The notes: generated by a model from the letters alone, not told the origin. DNA of 64,000 nucleotides from Mesorhizobium sp. ES1-4 (GCF_020164745.1 NZ_JAIUGV010000002.1:423081-487080), one strand, 5' to 3'; counted from the first letter of the stretch, positions 35,423 to 44,568 are shown. Numbers and translations are program-made.

Positions 35423-36637
35423 CTATTGGGCGCGCTTCGGTCCCATCACGAACACCACGACAGCCGCCGCCAGCGTCGCTGCGCCGCAATAGGCGAAGGC
35501 GCTTGCCACGCCGGTATGGTCGACCAGCAGGCCGCCAAAGATGGCGCCGAGCGCAATGGCCACCTGGAAAGTCGCGACCATCAGTCCGCCGGCGCTCTCC
35601 GCCTGATCCGGCGCCTCACGCACCAGCCACGTCTGTAGCCCGACAGGCACGGCGCCAAAGGCAAAGCCCCAGACGGCGACTGCCGCTGCCGACGCCAATG
35701 GCGAAGCACCCAGAGCCAGCAGCGAGACGGCCGCCAGCCCGATCAGCAAGGGCGCCAGGGCGACGGCTGCCTTGAGGTTGCGCTCAGCCAGGAAGCCGCC
35801 GGCAAGATTGCCGAAGAAGCCACCGATGCCGTACGCCAAAAGCACGAGAGAGATCGTCTCGATGTCGAGCGCCGGCACCTTTTCGAGGAAAGGGCGGACG
35901 TAGGTGAAGCCGGCAAAGTGCCCGGACGCGACCAGCAGCACAACCAGCAACGCGATCCTGATCATCGGGCGTTCCAGCACCTCGAGCAGGGTGCGGAAGC
36001 TCGCGACGCCGACCGGCGGCAGCTTCGGAATGGTGGCCACCTGCACCAGCAGAGCCAGCGCCCCGACGATGGTCGCGATCATGAATGCCGTTCGCCAGCC
36101 CCAGACGTCGCCGACATAGGCGCCGACAGGAGCCGCGGTGACGGTTGCCAGCGACACGCCGGTCAGGATGATCGACATGGCGCGCGGCATCAGCCGCATC
36201 GGCACCAGCCGCAGCGCCATGGCCGCCGACATTGCCCAGAAGCCGCCAAGGGCCACGCCGAGCACGACGCGGGCCAGCAGGAGCATGGGCAGGGACGAGG
36301 CAAAGGTGGCGAGAAGGTTGGACAGGATGAGGAACATCGTCAGCATCCACATCACCACCCTGCGGTCCATGCGCCTTGTGATGATGGCCATGGTGGGGGC
36401 GGCGATGGCGCCGACGATGGCGGTTGCGGTCACCGCCTGCCCGGCCACGCCTTCGCTTACGCCCAGATCGTGCGCCATCGGCGTCAACAGGCTGGCGGGC
36501 AGGAATTCGGCGGTGACAAGACCGAAAACGCCAAGGGCGAGCGAAACCACGGCACCCCACGCCGGTTCGGTTCGTTCATCGGATTCTGCGGGGTTCAGAA
36601 GTGCGGCGTCGATGACGCCTGTCGTGGGTTCGGCCAT
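35423..36637 (-). CDS. MFS transporter, probable drug or sugar efflux (AraJ/YdhP type)
   Basis: A 404-residue major facilitator with twelve predicted membrane helices. The loop after helix 2 reads ITRRMDRRVVMW, and motif-like GVALGGFWAMSAAMALRLVP resembles the DHA1 efflux branch (AraJ/YdhP/NepI). It would export a small molecule using the proton gradient. The start is the ATG giving MAEPTTGV; a longer open frame upstream runs into the promoter region. It is divergent from an AraC regulator, which probably controls it. Confidence 0.85.
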   Translation of the reverse strand: MAEPTTGVIDAALLNPAESDERTEPAWGAVVSLALGVFGLVTAEFLPASLLTPMAHDLGVSEGVAGQAVTATAIVGAIAAPTMAIITRRMDRRVVMWMLTMFLILSNLLATFASSLPMLLLARVVLGVALGGFWAMSAAMALRLVPMRLMPRAMSIILTGVSLATVTAAPVGAYVGDVWGWRTAFMIATIVGALALLVQVATIPKLPPVGVASFRTLLEVLERPMIRIALLVVLLVASGHFAGFTYVRPFLEKVPALDIETISLVLLAYGIGGFFGNLAGGFLAERNLKAAVALAPLLIGLAAVSLLALGASPLASAAAVAVWGFAFGAVPVGLQTWLVREAPDQAESAGGLMVATFQVAIALGAIFGGLLVDHTGVASAFAYCGAATLAAAVVVFVMGPKRAQ

Positions 36638-36656
36638 GGTCAGTCTCCGATCTGTT

Positions 36657-36700
36657 TGCAGCGCCACATAGAAAATGACCGGCTCGGGCCACCCGTTACA
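36657..36700. promoter_or_regulatory. Direct repeat 1, candidate AraC-type binding site
   Basis: TGCAGCGCCACATAG, then TGAC, GGCT and GTTACA in order. The same series recurs at 36762-36806, 105 bp away, in the MFS/AraC divergent region. AraC-type regulators typically bind direct repeats. This copy abuts the MFS start. Confidence 0.5.
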
Positions 36701-36761
36701 CGCCTGCCGTCTCGGCTTGGCTATGATCCGGCCTTCGGTCTGTTGCGGCGCAGCATTTGGC

Positions 36762-36806
36762 TGCACCGCAACATAGGGAGTGACAGGCTGGAGTTTCCAT
36801 GTTACA
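36762..36806. promoter_or_regulatory. Direct repeat 2, candidate AraC-type binding site
   Basis: TGCACCGCAACATAG, then TGAC, GGCT and GTTACA, matching the copy at 36657-36700 (13 of the first 15 bases are the same). It lies directly before the AraC ATG, so binding here could repress the regulator's own gene. Confidence 0.5.
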
Positions 36807-36815
36807 AACCCCACA

Positions 36816-37802
36816 ATGCATGACCGTTCGTCCAAAATACCTGTTACCGGCGACCCGTTGACTGACATATTGCGCGGGCTGCGTCTGGACGGCGTCGAGT
36901 ATGGACGCTGCGAAATGAAGGAGCCGTGGGGCATTCAGTTTCCGGCCCAGCCCGGGGCCCGGTTCCATTTCATCGGCCGCAAGGGTTGCTGGCTGAAGCA
37001 GCCCTCCGGCGAATGGGTGCAACTCAATGCCGGCGATGCGGTGCTTTTGCCGCGCGGCGAGGCTCATGTGCTGGCCAGCGAGCCGGGTGCGCGGACCTGG
37101 CCTATCCATGGCTACGAGCTCGAGGAAGTCTGCAAGGACGTCTACTGCACGTCGAACGCGGAGATGTGCGGCAAGAATTGCCAGCCGGGAACGCTGCTGT
37201 TCTGCGCCAGCATGTATTTCAACCTCGATGGCCTTCATCCCCTGCTCGGCATGATGCCGGAGGTGATGCGAACGCACGAACTGGAAGCCTATGAACCGGG
37301 CATTCCGCATCTCCTGGAATCGATGGCGCGCGAAGTGACGCTGGAGCGCGTCGGCTCCGGCGGCATTCTGGCGCGGCTGGCCGATGTGCTCGCCGCGACC
37401 GTCATCCGCTCATGGGTCGAGCGCGGCTGCGGCGACGCCTCCGGCTGGATCGCGGCGGTCCGGGATCGCGACATCGGCCGTGTTCTGGCCGCCATCCATC
37501 TCGAGCCTGACCACGACTGGACGGTCGAGTCGCTGGCCAGGATGATGGGCGCCTCGCGCTCGGGCTTTGCCGAGCGTTTCGCCACCATCGTCGGCCAGAC
37601 GCCGGCAAAATACGTCACCCAGGTCAGGATGCACCAGGCGAGGCAGTGGCTGGTCCGCGACCGGATGAAAATATCGATCGTTGCCGCCCGTCTCGGCTAT
37701 GAATCGGACGCCGCCTTCAGCCGTGCCTTCAAGCGCGTCATCGGCTCGGCTCCCAGCCATTTCCGCGCCGTGGAGCAGGCGGAGATCCGCCAGGCCAATT
37801 GA
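36816..37802 (+). CDS. AraC-family transcriptional regulator
   Basis: A 328-residue regulator with an N-terminal cupin-like sensor domain (about 10-190) containing a cysteine-bearing stretch (CKDVYCTSNAEMCGKNC), and a C-terminal AraC double HTH (about 215-320; WTVESLARMMGASRSGFAERF and ISIVAARLGYESDAAFSRAFKR). The sensor resembles the cupin_6 group found next to exporter genes. The several cysteines could allow redox or electrophile sensing, which is inference. It is divergent from the MFS gene, with direct repeats between them. Confidence 0.88.
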   Translation: MHDRSSKIPVTGDPLTDILRGLRLDGVEYGRCEMKEPWGIQFPAQPGARFHFIGRKGCWLKQPSGEWVQLNAGDAVLLPRGEAHVLASEPGARTWPIHGYELEEVCKDVYCTSNAEMCGKNCQPGTLLFCASMYFNLDGLHPLLGMMPEVMRTHELEAYEPGIPHLLESMAREVTLERVGSGGILARLADVLAATVIRSWVERGCGDASGWIAAVRDRDIGRVLAAIHLEPDHDWTVESLARMMGASRSGFAERFATIVGQTPAKYVTQVRMHQARQWLVRDRMKISIVAARLGYESDAAFSRAFKRVIGSAPSHFRAVEQAEIRQAN

Positions 37803-37836
37803 CGTTCAGGCCCCGTCCGCTGAATCGAAGTAGCGC

Positions 37837-38940
37837 CTACGAGGCGTGGCGCAGATTGACGCCGCTGCCCTTGTCGAACAGCACCACCTTGTCGGGGTTC
37901 CAGGCAAAGCGCACCGGCTGCTCGATCGCGACATCGGTCCTTGCCGGCACCGTGGCGCGCAACGTGGTTTCGCCCACACGCAAAGTCAGGATCTTTTCCA
38001 CGCCATGGTTCTCGACGTCGTGGACATGCGCCTCGACCGGTGCGCCGCTCTCCAGAAAGACGTCCTCGGGACGGATACCGAAGACGAGCGGGCGCCCCTC
38101 GGTCGCCGCGCTCGTCTCCGCCCCCGCGAAAGTCCTGGCTCCCCCTGAAAAAGGCAGTTCGAAATTCAATGGCGCCATGACCGCGCGGCCGTTCACCAGC
38201 CTGCCGTCGATGAGATTCATCGGCGGCGAGCCGACGAAGCTCGCCACATAGGTGTCGCGCGGATTGTTGTAGATCTCGTGCGGCGTGCCGGTCTGGACGA
38301 TGCGGCCATGGTTGAGCACACCGACCTTGTCGCCCATCGACATCGCCTCGATCTGGTCGTGGGTGACGAACAGGAAGGTGGCGCCGAGCTGTATCTGCAG
38401 GTTCTTAAGCTCCGTGCGCAGCGCCTCGCGCAACTTGGCGTCGAGCGCCGACAGCGGCTCGTCCATCAGGAACACGCGCGGCTTGCGTACGATGGCGCGG
38501 CCGATCGAAACGCGCTGCATCTCGCCGCCGGACAGGCGATCGGTCTTGCGGTCGAGCAGGTGCTCGATCCGGAGCGTGCGGGCGGCGCGGTCAACGCGAT
38601 CCTTGATCTCGGCGTCCGGCAGCCGACGGATCTTCGGCTTCAGCGGAAATTCGAGATTCTCGCGCACGGTGTAGCGTGGATACAGCGAATATTGCTGCAG
38701 CACCAGCGCCACGTCGCGCTCGGCGGCGCCCCAGTCGGCGACGTCGACCCCGTCGATGAGGACCTGCCCCTGGCTCGGCTTCTCCAGGCCGGCGATCAGC
38801 CGCAGCGTCGTCGTCTTGCCGGCGCCCGTCTCGCCGAGCAGGACGAAGAATTCGCCATCGGCTATGTCGAGATCGAGCCCGGTCAACGCGGTGTGGTTAC
38901 CGAAGGTCTTGGAGATGTTCTTGAGCTGGATATGGGCCAT
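37837..38940 (-). CDS. CUT1 ABC transporter ATP-binding protein (UgpC/MalK type), second of two
   Basis: A 367-residue ATPase with N-terminal ABC domain (Walker A GETGAGKTT, signature LSGGEMQRVSIGRAI, FLMDEPLSALDA) and the C-terminal OB-fold regulatory domain of MalK-like proteins. GETGAGKTT replaces the more common GPSGCGKST. It is the last gene of a six-gene leftward operon and overlaps the preceding ATPase by one base. The two ATPases likely form a heterodimer, as proposed for rhizobial GlpS/GlpT. Confidence 0.92.
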   Translation of the reverse strand: MAHIQLKNISKTFGNHTALTGLDLDIADGEFFVLLGETGAGKTTTLRLIAGLEKPSQGQVLIDGVDVADWGAAERDVALVLQQYSLYPRYTVRENLEFPLKPKIRRLPDAEIKDRVDRAARTLRIEHLLDRKTDRLSGGEMQRVSIGRAIVRKPRVFLMDEPLSALDAKLREALRTELKNLQIQLGATFLFVTHDQIEAMSMGDKVGVLNHGRIVQTGTPHEIYNNPRDTYVASFVGSPPMNLIDGRLVNGRAVMAPLNFELPFSGGARTFAGAETSAATEGRPLVFGIRPEDVFLESGAPVEAHVHDVENHGVEKILTLRVGETTLRATVPARTDVAIEQPVRFAWNPDKVVLFDKGSGVNLRHAS

Positions 38941-40043
38941 CAGAGCCTCACCTCAAGCGACTTGCCGCTTGCCTTGTCGAAGAAATGCGCCTGCGTCGGA
39001 TCGATCCTGGCAAAGACTTTCTCGCCAGGGCCCGAAATGAAGCCGCTCTTGGTGCGGGCCCGCAGCATTTCCGAGCCGACCCTGAGGTCGACGATGTCGA
39101 AAGAACCGAGCGGTTCGACGATCTGCGTTTCGACGGGCACGAAGCCGTCGGCCGCGGCACGGCGAAGGAGCACGCCCTCGGGCCGGATGCCGAGCGCCAG
39201 GCTTCCACCGGCATGGCCATTGAGCTTCGACAGCAATGCACGGGGAAACTCGAAGCCGGAAGCCACTCCGCCGACCGAGACCGAAACGGAGGACGCCGTC
39301 TCGGCGACGGCCGCGTCGGCGACGTTCATCACCGGGCTGCCGACGAATTGCGCCACGAACAGGTTGGCCGGCCGCGAATAGACCTCGTCGGGCGTTCCCA
39401 CCTGCTGCAGCACCCCTTCATGCATGATGACGATGCGGTCCGCCAGGCTCATAGCCTCGATCTGGTCGTGCGTAACGTAGATGGTCGTCGACCCCTGCTT
39501 GATGTGCAGCCGCTTGATCTCGGCCCGCATCTCCTCGCGCAGCTTGGCGTCGAGCGCGCCGATCGGCTCATCCATCAGCATCGCCTTCGGCCGCCGCACC
39601 AGCGCCCGACCTATGGCAACGCGCTGCATGTCGCCGCCTGATAGCGCCGACGGCTTCTTGGCCAACAGGTCTGAAATCTGCAGCGTCTTGGCGACCGAGC
39701 GCACTTCCGAGTCGATCTCCGCCCTGCTCTGGCGCGTGGCGCGAAGTGGAAAGGCGATGTTCTCGTAGACGCTCATATGCGGGTAGAGCGAGAACGACTG
39801 GAACACCATGGCGATGTCGCGGTTGGCCGCCTTCAAATGCTGAACCGGCTTGCCGTCGATGAGGATGTCGCCCTCGTCGATTGTTTCCAGCCCGGCGATG
39901 GCGCGCAAGGTCGTCGTCTTGCCGCAACCAGACTGGCCGAGCAGCACGATGAACTCATTGTCCGATATTTTGAGGTTGAGGTCCTTGATGACCTGGACGG
40001 CGCCGAAGAACTTCTGGATGCCGCGAAGCTCGATCTGGGTCAA
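38940..40043 (-). CDS. CUT1 ABC transporter ATP-binding protein (UgpC/MalK type), first of two
   Basis: A 367-residue ATPase, same length as its downstream partner. Walker A is GQSGCGKTT (36-44), the signature LSGGDMQRVAIGRAL and Walker B AMLMDEPIGALDA, followed by a C-terminal OB-like domain from about residue 240. It overlaps the small membrane protein gene by four bases. Two separate ATPase genes in one CUT1 operon is unusual; most have one homodimeric MalK. Confidence 0.92.
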   Translation of the reverse strand: MTQIELRGIQKFFGAVQVIKDLNLKISDNEFIVLLGQSGCGKTTTLRAIAGLETIDEGDILIDGKPVQHLKAANRDIAMVFQSFSLYPHMSVYENIAFPLRATRQSRAEIDSEVRSVAKTLQISDLLAKKPSALSGGDMQRVAIGRALVRRPKAMLMDEPIGALDAKLREEMRAEIKRLHIKQGSTTIYVTHDQIEAMSLADRIVIMHEGVLQQVGTPDEVYSRPANLFVAQFVGSPVMNVADAAVAETASSVSVSVGGVASGFEFPRALLSKLNGHAGGSLALGIRPEGVLLRRAAADGFVPVETQIVEPLGSFDIVDLRVGSEMLRARTKSGFISGPGEKVFARIDPTQAHFFDKASGKSLEVRL

Positions 40044-40270
40044 TGCTGCGCTCCCGGATTTCGCGCATCCGCGGCATGACCGGTGCCGGCCTCTTCCTCA
40101 GGCGCTATCTTCGAGGTGATGTTGAAGCCGATCAGCCCGATCAGGATGATGGTCAAGCCATAGGTGTGCAGCGTCATGTTCCAGGGCTGGCACAGCGCCA
40201 CGATGCCGAGCACCATCAGCACTTGGCTACCGGGCTCCAGATACTTCTGATTGATGGCGCGAAAGCTCAT
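40040..40270 (-). CDS. Small two-helix membrane protein of the CUT1 operon
   Basis: A 76-residue protein with two hydrophobic segments (about 16-32 and 36-50) and a charged, His-ended tail. It overlaps the permease gene upstream and the ATPase downstream by four bases each, so it is a genuine coupled gene. In the rhizobial glycerol importer (glpSTPQUV) a small membrane protein, GlpU, also lies between the permeases and the ATPases. This protein may play the same unknown accessory role. Confidence 0.8.
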   Translation of the reverse strand: MSFRAINQKYLEPGSQVLMVLGIVALCQPWNMTLHTYGLTIILIGLIGFNITSKIAPEEEAGTGHAADARNPGAQH

Positions 40271-41226
40271 TTGCGGATCGCTCCAAAGGACATGCCGCGC
40301 AACAGATGATTGCGGAGCAGGAAGGTGAAGATGGCGACCGGCAGCAGGAACAGGAAGGTTCCGGCGGCGATCACCGTCCAGTCCGGCAGGCCGGAGCCGA
40401 CCTGGCTCGGGATGAAGGGCGGCGCCGTCTGGGCGCGGCGGTTGGTCATGATCAGTGCGAAGGCATATTCGTTCCAGGCCGTGATGAAGCAGAAAACGGC
40501 GGTGGCGGCGATGCCGGTGGCGGCCTCGGGCAGCACGATCTTGAAGAAGGCTTCCATGCGCGTATAGCCGTCGACGAGCGCCGCTTCCTCATACTCCTTC
40601 GGTATCTCGTCCATGAAACCCTTCATCAGCCAGACCGAGAAGGACAGGTTGAAGGCAGTGTAGAGGATGATCAGGCCGATATGGGTGTCGTTGAGCCCGA
40701 CGGCGCGGTACATCAGGAACATCGGGATCGCCACCACCACGGGCGGCAGCATGCGTGTCGACAGGATGAAGAAGAGCAGGTCCGCCTCCCCTTTCACCTT
40801 GAACCTCGAGAAACCATAGGCGGTGAATGTGCCCATGCCGACCGCCAGCACCGTCGAGGTGATGGCGATGATCAGCGAATTCATGAAGCGGCTCGGATAG
40901 CCCGACCATTGCACCTGGCCCTTGCCGTCGCGCACGATCTTCTCGCCGCCGTCGAAGACGACGCGCTCCCACCATGGGGCCGCCGCGTACTCTTCCGGCG
41001 ACGGCGGACTGCGCAATTGAGAGCGCTTGGTGAACAGCTTGACGAAGGGGGATATCTCCGGCTGAAAGACGACGGTCGGCGGAATGGTGGTGGCGAGATT
41101 GCGCGGCTTGAAGGCGGTCGAGGCGATCCAGTAGATCGGCGCCAGGAAGATTATCGTCACCAGCAGCACGGCAACGATGGCGATGCGGTTGACGGTGATC
41201 TCGGAAGAAGTGCGGACGGCGGCCAT
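40267..41226 (-). CDS. CUT1 ABC transporter permease (MalG/UgpE type)
   Basis: A 319-residue inner-membrane permease with six helices and an unusually long first periplasmic loop (about 45-110, including FTKRSQLRSPPSPEEYAAAPWW). The EAA loop reads EEAALVDGYTRMEAFFKIVLPEAATG. It starts one base after the other permease stops. With that partner it forms the channel; substrate is unknown but likely a sugar or polyol. Confidence 0.93.
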   Translation of the reverse strand: MAAVRTSSEITVNRIAIVAVLLVTIIFLAPIYWIASTAFKPRNLATTIPPTVVFQPEISPFVKLFTKRSQLRSPPSPEEYAAAPWWERVVFDGGEKIVRDGKGQVQWSGYPSRFMNSLIIAITSTVLAVGMGTFTAYGFSRFKVKGEADLLFFILSTRMLPPVVVAIPMFLMYRAVGLNDTHIGLIILYTAFNLSFSVWLMKGFMDEIPKEYEEAALVDGYTRMEAFFKIVLPEAATGIAATAVFCFITAWNEYAFALIMTNRRAQTAPPFIPSQVGSGLPDWTVIAAGTFLFLLPVAIFTFLLRNHLLRGMSFGAIRK

Positions 41227-41227
41227 C

Positions 41228-42121
41228 TCAGCGCTCCTTCACCTTGTTGAGGTATTTGACGTAGATGTTGGTGATCGCCAGCACCATGATCAGCACGATG
41301 TAGGCCATCGCGCAGGAGCGCCCCGTCTGCCATTCCTGAAACGCCATCTTGTAGAGCCGGATCGAGATCAGCTCCGCCGTCGGCTGGCTGGTCAGGATGT
41401 AGGCAAGGTCGAAGGTTTTGAACGCTTCCATGGTGCGGAAGATGATGGCGATCATCAGGATCGGCGCCACCAGCGGCAGCGTGATGCGGAAGAAGGTGTA
41501 GAACGGCCCGGCGCGGTCGATCGCGGCGGCCTCGTAAAGATGCTTCGGCACCGCCGACAGACCGGCGAGCGACAGCAGCATTACGAAGGGCGACCACATC
41601 CAGATGTCGGTCAACGCAACGGCGTAGAGCGCCATTTTGGGGTCGGCCAGCCACTCGAAATTACCGAGGCCGAGCGCATAGTTGATGACACCCCATGACG
41701 GGTCGTACAGCAGTTTCCAGAACAGCCCGACGACCGCCATCGACAGCATCATCGGCAGCAGCAGCAGCGTGGTGATAAGACCCTTGAGGGGAATATCCCG
41801 GTTTAGCAGCATCGCCACGCCGAAGCCGACAAGCAACTGTCCGACGACCGAGACAATGACGTATTTCGCGGTGATGGCGAAGTTCGACCAGACATAGGGG
41901 TCGTTGAGCAGGTCGCGATAGTTCTGCAGCCCGACGAAATTGGCCGGCGCGTTGGTCGACGCGCGGAAGTCGGTGAAGGAATAGCCGAGCGAATAGATCA
42001 GCGGAAAGATGTTGAAGACGATCAGGAACAGAACCGTCGGAATGATGAAGAGATTGCGGATCGAGATGTCGCTCAGGCCGCGTGCCGCGGCGCGCGTGGA
42101 CCTGTCGAGGGTGGTGATCAT
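41228..42121 (-). CDS. CUT1 ABC transporter permease (MalF/UgpA type)
   Basis: A 297-residue permease with six helices; the EAA loop is YEAAAIDRAGPFYTFFRITLPLVAP. I use the ATG giving MITTLDRS; an in-frame TTG four codons earlier is possible. The ribosome site is weak. It follows the binding-protein gene after an 80-bp gap that holds a GC hairpin. Confidence 0.92.
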   Translation of the reverse strand: MITTLDRSTRAAARGLSDISIRNLFIIPTVLFLIVFNIFPLIYSLGYSFTDFRASTNAPANFVGLQNYRDLLNDPYVWSNFAITAKYVIVSVVGQLLVGFGVAMLLNRDIPLKGLITTLLLLPMMLSMAVVGLFWKLLYDPSWGVINYALGLGNFEWLADPKMALYAVALTDIWMWSPFVMLLSLAGLSAVPKHLYEAAAIDRAGPFYTFFRITLPLVAPILMIAIIFRTMEAFKTFDLAYILTSQPTAELISIRLYKMAFQEWQTGRSCAMAYIVLIMVLAITNIYVKYLNKVKER

Positions 42122-42162
42122 CGTGGTCGCCAAGACCCTGCTCCCGGTTCAAGAAAAAGAAA

Positions 42163-42189
42163 CGGAGGAGGCGACACCGCCCCCTCCGC
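42163..42189 (-). terminator. Hairpin after the CUT1 binding-protein gene
   Basis: Stem of about ten pairs with one mismatch, GGAGGAGGCG against CGCCCCCTCC, in the gap between the binding-protein and permease genes. Likely keeps binding-protein mRNA in excess. Confidence 0.45.
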
Positions 42190-42202
42190 GGGATATGAAC
42201 GA

Positions 42203-43519
42203 TTATTGGACGCGGCCGTATTTCTTGAAGGTCGCGTTCCAGTCTCCAGCCAATGCGTCCAGCGTTTCCTTGGCGGTGCCACTGCCGCCGATCATGTAGG
42301 GATATATGCGCTGGTTGAGCTGCTGCAGCAGTTCGGCATATTCAGGCACCGCCCAGAAATCCTTCACCTTGAACATGGTCTCGTAGAAGGCCTTGTTGTA
42401 GGGCGTGGCGTTCTGGAACTCAGGCGACTTGAGCACCGCCTGGCTGCAGGTGTAGCCGCCGAGGGCCGCCCACTTCTTCTGGGTTTCGTCCTTGATGAAC
42501 CACTCCAGGAACTTCATCGCCTCGTCCTGCTTCTGCGAGTAGGAGATAACGGAGATGCCCTGCCCGCCAAGTGCAGCGAACTGATCGCCATTTGGACCGG
42601 GAGGGTTGGCGAAGAAGCCGGTGTTCTTGGCATTCGGGTTAGACGCCTCGTTGATCAGCGAGGGGAAGAACGCGAAGAAGTTCATGCTCATCGCTGCCAG
42701 GTTCTCGGTGATCGCCTGGTTGTCCTCGACGAAGAACGATTTGGCCCAGCCCGGAGGCGTGAACTTGTAGAGTTCCTTATAGGCGTCGAGTGCGGCCACC
42801 GCCTTGTCGGAGTTGATGTGGCCGTCGACCTTGTAGGTCGAATAGTCGCCCAGCTCGCCGCCATAGGAGAACAGCGCGTTCTCGAAGCCCATCGCCATCG
42901 CGTCATAGGAATTGTCGGTGTAGATGGCGATGCCGTATCGCTTCTGGTCCGGCCGGTGGAAGAACTCGGCGATATCACGCAACGCCTTGAAGTCCTTCGG
43001 CACGTCGAGGTCGTAGCCATACTTGGCCTTGAACGCTTCCTTTTCCTTGGGATCCTCGAACCAGTCCTTGCGATAGGACCAGCCGACGGCATCGCCTTCC
43101 AGCGGGATCGCCCAGTATTTGCCGCTGTTGCCGGGATATTCGGCGTAGTATTTCACCGTCGCCGGCGCCATGACGTTGCCGAGATCGTGCTTCTTGAAGA
43201 AGTCGGTCAGGTCGACATAGTGACCGCCGGTCGAGCCGGCGCCGAGCCACTGCGAGTCACCGACGACAAGGTCATAAGCGTCGCCATGGGCGTTGAACTC
43301 GGTGAAGGCCTTGGTCTGGAAATCGGACCAGGGCGTGGTCTCCACCGTGATCTTGACGCCGGTTTCCTTCTCGTACTCGTTGCCGAGTTCCTGCAGGTAG
43401 TTGGCCGGATCCCATTCCGCCCAGAAGATGGTGAGCGACTTTTCCTGCGCGTAGACGGACGTTCCGCAGGCAAGCGTTAAGCCGATACCAGCAAGCATGC
43501 TGGTCACTAACTTGCGCAT
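42203..43519 (-). CDS. CUT1 ABC transporter substrate-binding protein
   Basis: A 438-residue exported sugar-binding protein (SBP_bac_1 type). Signal peptide MRKLVTSMLAGIGLTLACGTSVYA, mature start QEKSLTIFWAEWDP. A cysteine at residue 21 is not in a lipobox at the right distance, so a free periplasmic protein is expected. First gene of the six-gene CUT1 operon. Its upstream region carries two TGGT-N3-ACCA palindromes, linking it to the sugar-enzyme cluster at 29-33 kb. Substrate not evident. Confidence 0.92.
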   Translation of the reverse strand: MRKLVTSMLAGIGLTLACGTSVYAQEKSLTIFWAEWDPANYLQELGNEYEKETGVKITVETTPWSDFQTKAFTEFNAHGDAYDLVVGDSQWLGAGSTGGHYVDLTDFFKKHDLGNVMAPATVKYYAEYPGNSGKYWAIPLEGDAVGWSYRKDWFEDPKEKEAFKAKYGYDLDVPKDFKALRDIAEFFHRPDQKRYGIAIYTDNSYDAMAMGFENALFSYGGELGDYSTYKVDGHINSDKAVAALDAYKELYKFTPPGWAKSFFVEDNQAITENLAAMSMNFFAFFPSLINEASNPNAKNTGFFANPPGPNGDQFAALGGQGISVISYSQKQDEAMKFLEWFIKDETQKKWAALGGYTCSQAVLKSPEFQNATPYNKAFYETMFKVKDFWAVPEYAELLQQLNQRIYPYMIGGSGTAKETLDALAGDWNATFKKYGRVQ

Positions 43520-43680
43520 AATGTTTTCCTCCCTTGTGCGCATTCTACCTTGTCTTGCGAGCCGGCGACGGAGCCGGCCCTGGTAGTTCCTCCCGTGGTC
43601 GCGCTTTCCGAATTCGGAGCCTCCTCGCTCTGTCCGGAAATGGATCGCCGCCCTCGCTTTCGATCCGCTTTTCTTTCCAA

Positions 43681-43695
43681 TCTGGTATTACCAAT
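43681..43695. promoter_or_regulatory. TGGT-N3-ACCA operator site C
   Basis: TCTGGTATTACCAAT, sharing 14 consecutive bases with site A at 29283. It lies in the 375-bp interval before the CUT1 operon; with the palindrome at 43856 it is the only structure I see there. Confidence 0.6.
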
Positions 43696-43855
43696 TGTGA
43701 ATGCCAGTCAAGCTCTTTCTTGAGCGATAATGCCGGACAAAGTCGGCGAATTCCAGACTTATCCGCCTGTTTTATCTGGATTTTCCTACTGATTGATACG
43801 CTTCGATCTTATCGGGGCATTTGCATTGCAGGTATTATCAGCAATTGGGTTTCAA

Positions 43856-43872
43856 ATCTGGTAGAACCAGAT
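43856..43872. promoter_or_regulatory. TGGT-N3-ACCA operator site D, perfect palindrome
   Basis: ATCTGGT-AGA-ACCAGAT, a perfect 17-bp palindrome, about 163 bp further from the gene than site C. Two spaced sites could allow looping between dimers. Confidence 0.6.
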
Positions 43873-43894
43873 ACGCGCTATTTCTGCATCGTCG

Positions 43895-44560
43895 TCAGCG
43901 TCGTTCCAGCGTATCGGCGGACAAATCCGCGATCGCCGCGCGCACCAGCGCGCTCGCCGCCCATTGCGCGACCGACATCGTCCGGCGGCTGTCCAGACCC
44001 CATATATCCTTTAGCACGATCAGCACCTCCACCCCGAAGATCAGCGATAACGCCTGCGCCAGTCGCTTGAAGTCGCGTGGCGGCAGGCGGCCCCTGAGCG
44101 GCGCGAGCGCCTCCGTCAGCAATTCGATGCGATGGCCGCGCGTGAAGGGGGGCTCGCCGCCCAGCGTGCCCGCCTGGCGCCGCGCCCATTGATCGAGCGA
44201 CAACTTCAACGCTGCCTTGAATGTCGCCTCGAAGGCCTCTATGCGCGGCATGGCCGTATCGAACAGTTCGGCGACGCGGCGCTCGGCATCGGCGGCGGTG
44301 GATTTCCAGGTGAGGATCGGTCCGAGCCCCTCGTCGACGACCGCCTGCACCAGGGCTGCCTGGCTCGGAAAATAGCGATAGGCGGTGGCGCGGGACACTT
44401 CCGCAGCCTCCGCGACCTCGCTGACCGACGGCGTGATACCCGCCTGCATCAGCCTTGTCGCCGTCTCGAGCATCAGCCGTTTCGTACGCGCGCGCGGTCC
44501 ACGCTCGGCCCTCTCACCGGTATCGTCGTTCGTTGCCGGTTGTTGACGTGAGACATCCAT
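43895..44560 (-). CDS. TetR-family transcriptional regulator
   Basis: A 221-residue repressor. The N-terminal HTH is SVSEVAEAAEVSRATAYRYFPSQAALVQAVV (about 45-75), followed by a helical ligand domain. The ATG giving MDVSRQQP is chosen: the frame stays open for 2.5 kb upstream, but only as antisense of the Tm-1-like and cupin genes. It is divergent from the Tm-1-like pair, with a 102-bp gap holding a palindrome, so it probably represses that operon. Confidence 0.87.
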   Translation of the reverse strand: MDVSRQQPATNDDTGERAERGPRARTKRLMLETATRLMQAGITPSVSEVAEAAEVSRATAYRYFPSQAALVQAVVDEGLGPILTWKSTAADAERRVAELFDTAMPRIEAFEATFKAALKLSLDQWARRQAGTLGGEPPFTRGHRIELLTEALAPLRGRLPPRDFKRLAQALSLIFGVEVLIVLKDIWGLDSRRTMSVAQWAASALVRAAIADLSADTLERR

Positions 44561-44568
44561 GCCAATAC

